Shown piece after piece: positions 6,646-11,440 of a stretch of DNA of 11,440 bases. A program made the translations under genes and the position numbers. The DNA lies in contig JARXKR010000038.1 of NCBI GenBank assembly GCA_030271565.1, positions 1-11,440 on the forward strand, read 5' to 3'. The notes under the pieces were generated by a model. The model searched no databases. It was not told where the DNA came from and saw only the letters and a list, made by a program, of their open reading frames with translations. Position 1 is the first letter of the stretch; the number at the start of each line of letters is the position of its first letter. This DNA comes from Pseudomonadota bacterium (lineage in GTDB: Bacteria > Pseudomonadota > Alphaproteobacteria > Sphingomonadales > Sphingomonadaceae).

Positions 6646-7413
6646 CTATTCGAGCCCGATCAGCGATATCTGACGGCCATAGTCGGGCTCGCCCAGATGG
6701 GTCGCCCGGCGGAACGAATAGAACCGCGCCGGATCGGGGTAAGTATCGCGGCCCAAGCGCTCGACCGCGCCTATTCCCGCCGATTCGAGCCGCGCGGTGA
6801 CGTAGCCCTCGAGATCGAACTGGGCATGGCCCGGCGTGCCGCCTGCAAAGTAGCGCTGGTTGGCGGGATCATCGGCGCAGAACCGCTCGACGAAACCACG
6901 ATCCACTTCATAACTCGCCTGCGCAATGCACGGACCCACTGCAGCAACGATCCTGCTCCGCTGCGCTCCCAATACCTCCATTGCGGCAATCGTGTTGTCG
7001 GTCACCCCGGCAACTGCGCCTTTCCATCCGGCGTGCGCCGCGCCGATCACTCCGGCTGCCCGGTCGGCGAGCAGGACAGGCGCGCAATCGGCGGTGACTA
7101 TGCCGAGCAGAAGGCCGCGCCGGTCGGTGACCAGAGCATCGGCCTCAGGGCGCCGATCGTCGTTCCACGGCTGGTTGACCGTTACGCAACCAGCCGAATG
7201 GACCTGATAGACGCTGACCAGCCGTGCGTCGGGCAACACGGTTTGGGCGGCCAGCGCGCGATTGGCCTGCACCGCGCCGGGCTCGTCGAGCGAACCCAGC
7301 CCGGCGTTGAGCCCGGCGACAAGCCCGGTCGAATGCCCGCCGCGTCGCCCGAAAAAGCCGTGCGGCACGCCGTCCAGCAGTTCCGAACGGAAGACTTCCG
7401 GCGCTTCAGCCAA
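6646..7413 (-). CDS. pgeF: Peptidoglycan editing factor / multicopper-oxidase-like YfiH family protein
   Basis: A 255-residue YfiH (DUF152) protein. Family members have been described as purine-nucleoside-active zinc enzymes with laccase-like activity, and the E. coli member prevents misincorporation of serine into the peptidoglycan stem peptide. The metal-site residues are visible: His72 in VYQVHSA, Cys110 in TADCAPVLL and His127 in AAHAGWKG. GPCI (160-163) and the C-terminal SFRRATHLGEPDYGRQ also fit the family. The best start is TTG 7413, giving MAEAPEVFRS before the conserved VPHGFFGRRGG. No ATG or GTG is available nearby, and this start overlaps the pepN stop by 8 bp, so translation is probably coupled to pepN. 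The family call is firm, and the physiological role here is inferred from homologues. Confidence 0.92.
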   Translation of the reverse strand: MAEAPEVFRSELLDGVPHGFFGRRGGHSTGLVAGLNAGLGSLDEPGAVQANRALAAQTVLPDARLVSVYQVHSAGCVTVNQPWNDDRRPEADALVTDRRGLLLGIVTADCAPVLLADRAAGVIGAAHAGWKGAVAGVTDNTIAAMEVLGAQRSRIVAAVGPCIAQASYEVDRGFVERFCADDPANQRYFAGGTPGHAQFDLEGYVTARLESAGIGAVERLGRDTYPDPARFYSFRRATHLGEPDYGRQISLIGLE

Positions 7414-10039
7414 GGCTCTTGCTGACTTGCTCGAAGGTATCTTTCGACAGCCCGGGCGCGGCGACCAGCCGTTCCAGCTCGGCGCGCATCAACGCCGCGC
7501 GGCCCGGCTCGATCCGCCGCCACCGCCCGAACGGGGCAACGAACCGTGCGGCGGTCTGCGCGTTGACCGGATCGAGCACGAGGATCAGGTCTGCGACCAT
7601 CCGGTACCCCGCCCCGCTCGCATCGTGGAACGCCCCCGGATTGCCCGCCATCGCCATGTACAGCGCGCGCACCCGGTTAGGGTTGGCCATGGTGAAATCG
7701 GGATGCGCGGCGAGTGCGCGGACGTGATCGAGCACCTTTGGGTGAAGCGAACCAGCCTGGAGCGAAAACCATTTGTCGATCACCAGCGCGTTGCCGGCAA
7801 ACTTCGCGTGGAACTGTGCCAGCTTGTCCTCGCGTAGCGGCGTGTCGAGCCCGCACAGCACCATCAGCGCGCCCTGCTGGTCGGTCATGTTGTCGGCGCC
7901 GTCGAACTGCGCGGCCGCGAGCGGTGCGGCGCGCTCGGGCACCCCGGCGGCGAGCAAGACCAGTGCTTGGGTCTTGAGCTTGCGCGCGCCGCGGGCTTCG
8001 GCGCTGAGGCTGTAGGGCACCGCCGAGGCGCGGGTATGCAATGCGGTCAGCTCGGCCTCAAGGCTACGCCCGAGATCGGCCTTGAGCCCTTCGCGGGCGA
8101 CGCGGATCGCGCCCGGGTCGGCCGCCGCGAACTGCTCGGCGAGATACCCCTCGCCCGGCAGGATCATCAGCTCACCGCGCATCAGGTCGTCGAGCGTGGG
8201 ATCGGCAATCACCGCCGCATAGGCCCGGCGGATATTCTCGCGCCCGGCGTCGCGTTCTGCCGCGCACAGCATCCCGCCGCCCACTTCGGCCACCAGGTGC
8301 TGGACCACCAATTGCTGCAACGCCTCATAGCGCGCGAACGGATCGTCATCGTGCGCAGCGAGGAACACCAGATCCGCGCTGCTCTGGTCGGCGCTGATGC
8401 TAACCGGAGCCGAAAACCCGCGATTGAGCGACAGCACTGGGCGACTGGTATGGCCGGGAAAGGCAAACTGCATCTCGGCACGGTCGAGCACGATCAATTG
8501 CTCGCCGCTGTGCGTTCCGGTTGCAGGATCGAACAGCGCGACGCGCAGCGGGATGACCATCGGCTGCTTGCCGGACTGCCCTGGAGTGTCTGGCACCGAC
8601 TGCATCAAGGTCAGCGTGGCGACATCGTCTTCGTGGCTCAGCGCAGCGGTTACTCGGGGAGTACCGGCCTGGCTGTACCACAAGCGGAACTGCGACAGGT
8701 CGAGTTCGGCCCCGTCCTCGATCGCCGCGACGAATTGCTCGCAGGTTGCCGCTTCGCCGTCGTGGCGACCGAAGTAGAGATCGGTCCCGGCGCGGAACCG
8801 CTCGGCCCCGGCCATGGTCCGCATCATGCGGATCACCTCGGCGCCCTTGTTGTAGACCGTGGCGGTGTAGAAGTTCGAAATCTCCTGAAACGAGTCGGGC
8901 CGGATCGGGTGTGCCAGCGGGCCTGAATCCTCGGGGAATTGCGCGGCGCGGAGCATTCGTACGTCCTCGATCCGCTTGACGTGCGCGCTGCCCATGTCCT
9001 GGCTGAACAGCTGGTCGCGCAGCACGGTGAAGCCTTCCTTGAGACTCAATTGGAACCAGTCGCGGCAGGTCACCCGGTTGCCCGACCAGTTGTGGAAATA
9101 TTCGTGCGCGATCACCCCCTCGATCCCGTCGTAGTCACCATCGGTGGCGGTTTCGGGATCGGCGAGGACGTAGCGGGTGTTGAAGACGTTGAGCCCCTTG
9201 TTCTCCATCGCCCCCATGTTGAAATCCGCGACCGCGACGATGTTGAACAAGTCGAGATCGTACTCGCGCCCGAACACTTCCTCGTCCCACTTCATCGACG
9301 CCTTGAGCGCGGCCATCGCGTGATGAGTGCGGCCCTGATCGCCCTCCCGCACCCAGATGCCCAAATCGACCGTGCGGCCTGACATCGTGGTGAAGGTATC
9401 GTGGTTGGCGACCAGATCGCCGGCGACCAGCGCGAACAGGTAGCTCGGTTTGGGCCACGGATCGTGCCATTCGGCCCAGTGGGTGCCGTCCACGCCCTCG
9501 CCGCTCGCGGTACAATTGCCATTCGACAGCAGCACCGGGAACTGCGCCTTTTCTCCCCCCATCCGCACCGAATAGACCGACAGCACATCGGGGCGATCGG
9601 GGAAGAAGGTGATCCGGCGAAAGCCCTCGGCCTCGCACTGGGTGCAGAGCATGCCGTTCGAGGCATAGAGCCCCATCAGCTGGGTATTCCCGGCGGGGTC
9701 GATCAGCGTGGTCACGCTGACCTCGTGGGCATCCCCGGGCAGATCGACCAGCAGATCGAACCCGTCCATCCGCCATGAATTGCTGGGTGATCCATCGACC
9801 ATAACAGCAGCCGGAGTCAGCCCGTCGCCATTGAGCCGCAGTACCGGCGAGGCGGCATTACGCCGCGCGGAAAGCTTGGCGGTTACGGTGGTGGCGCTGA
9901 TCCCCAGCGCGAAATCGAGCGCCACCTGGGGCACCAGCCATTCGGGCGGCTGGTAGTCTTCGCGGCGGATTACCTTGGGGCCGTGGTGGTGCGGAGCGGC
10001 GGGGGGAGCGTCGGCGGGCGGGGTGAGGGTGGCGTCCAT
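7406..10039 (-). CDS. pepN: Aminopeptidase N (M1 family)
   Basis: A zinc M1 aminopeptidase of the bacterial PepN type (877 aa; E. coli PepN is 870) that trims N-terminal residues from peptides in the cytoplasm. The substrate-anchoring exopeptidase motif is GAMEN at 276-280. The zinc site is HEYFH (His312, Glu313, His316) with Glu335 eighteen residues further on. Tyr396 in TVYNKGAEV matches the transition-state tyrosine. An N-terminal beta-sandwich domain precedes the catalytic domain, and a long helical C-terminal domain follows. The first ~35 residues are a Pro/His-rich tail. I chose ATG 10039 over an in-frame TTG at 10081: there is no ribosome site for either, but a promoter-like element places transcription start at this ATG. 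It is followed by pgeF with an 8-bp overlap and is divergent from the M48 gene. Confidence 0.95.
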   Translation of the reverse strand: MDATLTPPADAPPAAPHHHGPKVIRREDYQPPEWLVPQVALDFALGISATTVTAKLSARRNAASPVLRLNGDGLTPAAVMVDGSPSNSWRMDGFDLLVDLPGDAHEVSVTTLIDPAGNTQLMGLYASNGMLCTQCEAEGFRRITFFPDRPDVLSVYSVRMGGEKAQFPVLLSNGNCTASGEGVDGTHWAEWHDPWPKPSYLFALVAGDLVANHDTFTTMSGRTVDLGIWVREGDQGRTHHAMAALKASMKWDEEVFGREYDLDLFNIVAVADFNMGAMENKGLNVFNTRYVLADPETATDGDYDGIEGVIAHEYFHNWSGNRVTCRDWFQLSLKEGFTVLRDQLFSQDMGSAHVKRIEDVRMLRAAQFPEDSGPLAHPIRPDSFQEISNFYTATVYNKGAEVIRMMRTMAGAERFRAGTDLYFGRHDGEAATCEQFVAAIEDGAELDLSQFRLWYSQAGTPRVTAALSHEDDVATLTLMQSVPDTPGQSGKQPMVIPLRVALFDPATGTHSGEQLIVLDRAEMQFAFPGHTSRPVLSLNRGFSAPVSISADQSSADLVFLAAHDDDPFARYEALQQLVVQHLVAEVGGGMLCAAERDAGRENIRRAYAAVIADPTLDDLMRGELMILPGEGYLAEQFAAADPGAIRVAREGLKADLGRSLEAELTALHTRASAVPYSLSAEARGARKLKTQALVLLAAGVPERAAPLAAAQFDGADNMTDQQGALMVLCGLDTPLREDKLAQFHAKFAGNALVIDKWFSLQAGSLHPKVLDHVRALAAHPDFTMANPNRVRALYMAMAGNPGAFHDASGAGYRMVADLILVLDPVNAQTAARFVAPFGRWRRIEPGRAALMRAELERLVAAPGLSKDTFEQVSKSLG

Positions 10040-10045
10040 GCGCGG

Positions 10046-10075
10046 GTTGTAGGTCGCAGCGACAGCCAAGGCCAA
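10046..10075 (-). promoter_or_regulatory. Candidate pepN promoter giving a leaderless mRNA
   Basis: On the minus strand TTGGCC (10070-10075), an 18-bp spacer and TACAAC (10046-10051) resemble a sigma-70 promoter. Only six bases separate the -10 from ATG 10039, so transcription would begin at or within a base or two of the A of the start codon. The lack of any Shine-Dalgarno sequence before this ATG agrees with leaderless translation. Both hexamers match 4/6, so it is a candidate only. Confidence 0.4.
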
Positions 10076-10115
10076 GCCCAAACTTGCGCTTGACAGTAAA
10101 GCGCGTCCCAGCGCA

Positions 10116-10135
10116 GTGTTTTAAGCATACAACAC
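10116..10135. promoter_or_regulatory. Possible operator dyad upstream of the M48 protease gene
   Basis: GTGTT (10116-10120) and AACAC (10131-10135) form a dyad with a 10-bp AT-rich centre. It ends just before the GGAGGGG ribosome site of the M48 gene. A consensus TTGACA lies upstream at 10090-10095, but no good -10 is found at normal spacing. GTGT-N-ACAC dyads are common among GntR-type operators; that link is speculative. Confidence 0.25.
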
Positions 10136-10151
10136 ACTGGAGGGGATTCCA

Positions 10152-11440
10152 TTGCGCCATAAATTGCTGCCGTTCGCGGCCCTGTCGCTCGCCCTGCTGC
10201 CCACCGCCGCGCACGCCGCAGGGTTCGACGTCGAAACCGCAACCCGCGCCTGGCTCGATACGCTGCAAGGCCCGGCGCGCGCCAAGTCCGATGCCTATTT
10301 CGAGGGCGGCTACTGGCTGATCCTGTGGGGCACCTTGGTGTCGGTGCTGATCGACGGGCTGCTGCTCAATTTCCGTTTCACCGCCAGATTGCGTGATTTT
10401 GCCGAGCGCCGCTTCAAACGCCGCTTCCCGGTGATCTGGCTGACCGCGCTGGGCTACACTTTTGCCGGGTGGCTGCTCACCTTGCCATGGTCGATATACA
10501 AGGATTTCGTGCGTGAGGGACAATACGATCTGATGAACCAGAGCTTTGCGGCGTGGTTCGTCGATGCGCTCAAGGGGCTGGGAATCGCGCTGGTATTCGT
10601 GCCTTTGATTGTCGCGGCGATCTATGCGGTGATCCGGCGCTTCCCGAAGAACTGGTGGCTGCTCGGCACTGCGGTCGTCACGCTGTTCAGCGCGATCGGT
10701 TCGCTGCTCGCCCCGGTCTACATCATGCCGCTGTTCAACAAGTACACCGAACTCCCCGCCGGGCCGGTGCGTGACCGCATCGTCGCTATGGCGCAGGCCA
10801 AAGGCATTCCGTCCGAGCACATCTACCTGTTCGATGCGTCGAAACAGACCAAGCGGATATCCGCCAATGTCTCGGGGATCGGGCCGACCATCCGGATCAG
10901 CCTCAACGACAACCTGCTGAACCGCAGCACCCCGCAGGAAATCGCCGGAGTGATGGGGCACGAGATGGGCCATTACAAATTGAACCATGCTTGGTGGGGC
11001 TTGTTGTTCATGGCCTGCCTGGCCGCGCTCGCGTTGTTCCTGGTCTCGCGCATCGCCCCGCGCCTGATTGCCCGTTTCGGAACAAGCTGGGGGGTGCGCG
11101 ACGTTGCCGATCCCGCTTCGCTGCCGGTGCTGGGGATCTTGTTCGCACTGTTCGGCTTGCTTGCGACCCCGCTGACCAACACCATGATCCGGGTCGACGA
11201 GAGCCAGGCCGACGCCTTCGGGCTCGATGTGGCGCAGGAGCCGGACGGCTTTGCCTCGGTCGCGATGAAGCTTAGCGAATACCGCAAGATCGAACCCGGC
11301 CCGATCGAAGAGGCGCTGTTCTTCGACCATCCTTCGGGCGCGACCCGGGTGCGGATGTCGATGCAGTGGAAGAAGGACCATGTGCCCGACGCGCAGATGG
11401 TGACCCCGCCGCCGATGGTCCCGGAAGGCCCCAAGCCGCA
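10152..11440 (+). CDS. M48-family CAAX-type (Ste24-like) membrane metalloprotease, partial
   Basis: At least 429 residues, open to the window end; the stop lies outside. It resembles bacterial M48 Ste24/CAAX prenyl protease-1 homologues, which are zinc endopeptidases of the inner membrane thought to cleave membrane or exported proteins. Residues 1-22 form a signal peptide (MRHKLLPF, hydrophobic core, TAAHA). Several hydrophobic helices follow at about 54-72, 95-112, 142-160 and 168-192. The zinc site is HEMGH (His270, Glu271, His274), with Glu350 in DESQAD as third ligand. HPSGATRV (393-400) is the conserved late His-Pro-Ser motif. Two further helices lie between HEMGH and Glu350, as in Ste24. 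The start is TTG 10152: GGAGGGG stands 6 bp upstream and the signal peptide begins at once; no in-frame ATG precedes it. It is divergent from pepN, with 112 bp between the starts. Confidence 0.9.
   Translation, partial: MRHKLLPFAALSLALLPTAAHAAGFDVETATRAWLDTLQGPARAKSDAYFEGGYWLILWGTLVSVLIDGLLLNFRFTARLRDFAERRFKRRFPVIWLTALGYTFAGWLLTLPWSIYKDFVREGQYDLMNQSFAAWFVDALKGLGIALVFVPLIVAAIYAVIRRFPKNWWLLGTAVVTLFSAIGSLLAPVYIMPLFNKYTELPAGPVRDRIVAMAQAKGIPSEHIYLFDASKQTKRISANVSGIGPTIRISLNDNLLNRSTPQEIAGVMGHEMGHYKLNHAWWGLLFMACLAALALFLVSRIAPRLIARFGTSWGVRDVADPASLPVLGILFALFGLLATPLTNTMIRVDESQADAFGLDVAQEPDGFASVAMKLSEYRKIEPGPIEEALFFDHPSGATRVRMSMQWKKDHVPDAQMVTPPPMVPEGPKP

Noticed and set aside
6523..7425. Plus-strand frame starting at ATG 6523 with an AGGAAG ribosome-like site
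   Set aside because: The site is good by eye, but nearly all of the frame is antisense to pgeF, and its product shows no recognisable motif.
9858..11381. Minus-strand open frame of about 500 codons opposite the M48 gene
   Set aside because: It runs across the pepN 5' end and the divergent M48 gene, is Arg/Gln/His-rich and low in hydrophobic structure. The opposing frame has a signal peptide and a complete zinc site.

Overview
The window looks like chromosome of an aerobic, GC-rich alphaproteobacterium. A sphingomonad (Sphingomonadaceae or Erythrobacteraceae) is my best guess. The reasons are the cytochrome bc1 operon with separate Rieske, cytochrome b and cytochrome c1 genes, the style of the DUF4102-type integrase fragment, the codon usage, and the signal-peptide M48/Ste24 protease next to pepN. 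The lineage is inference; I had no marker gene or database search.

Layout. Positions 1 to about 3487 are accessory DNA. They hold an old-yellow-enzyme-like flavin oxidoreductase (145-1293, +), a convergent glutathione S-transferase-family gene (1528-2436, -), about 670 bp with no gene I recognise (2437-3107), and the first 59 codons of a tyrosine-recombinase integrase (3108-3287, -). The integrase fragment starts 200 bp beyond the 3' end of an intact tRNA-Gly(UCC) gene (3488-3561, -). A tRNA 3' end followed by an integrase start in the same orientation is the usual edge of a tRNA-targeted genomic island. Here the integrase is broken, so the island is probably fixed in place.

Right of the tRNA, the minus strand carries housekeeping genes, read from high to low coordinates: pepN (aminopeptidase N), pgeF (peptidoglycan editing factor, YfiH family) overlapping it by 8 bp, a 215-bp gap with a candidate promoter, then petA-petB-petC for the three catalytic subunits of ubiquinol:cytochrome c oxidoreductase. 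The operon ends in a rho-independent terminator (3630-3664), followed at once by a plausible stable-RNA promoter for the tRNA. Divergent from pepN is the start of an M48 CAAX-type membrane metalloprotease (10152 onward, +), cut by the window end.

How the parts relate: petABC passes electrons from ubiquinol to cytochrome c and pumps protons. PepN, PgeF and the M48 protease are general peptide, envelope and membrane-protein maintenance enzymes with no obvious functional tie to bc1. The two island genes both belong to families that handle electrophilic or xenobiotic compounds, but no shared pathway is shown. I found no CRISPR array, complete insertion sequence or defence system, and nothing I would call a new system. 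The most informative parts are the integrase remnant with its iterons beside the tRNA, and a possible leaderless promoter on pepN.
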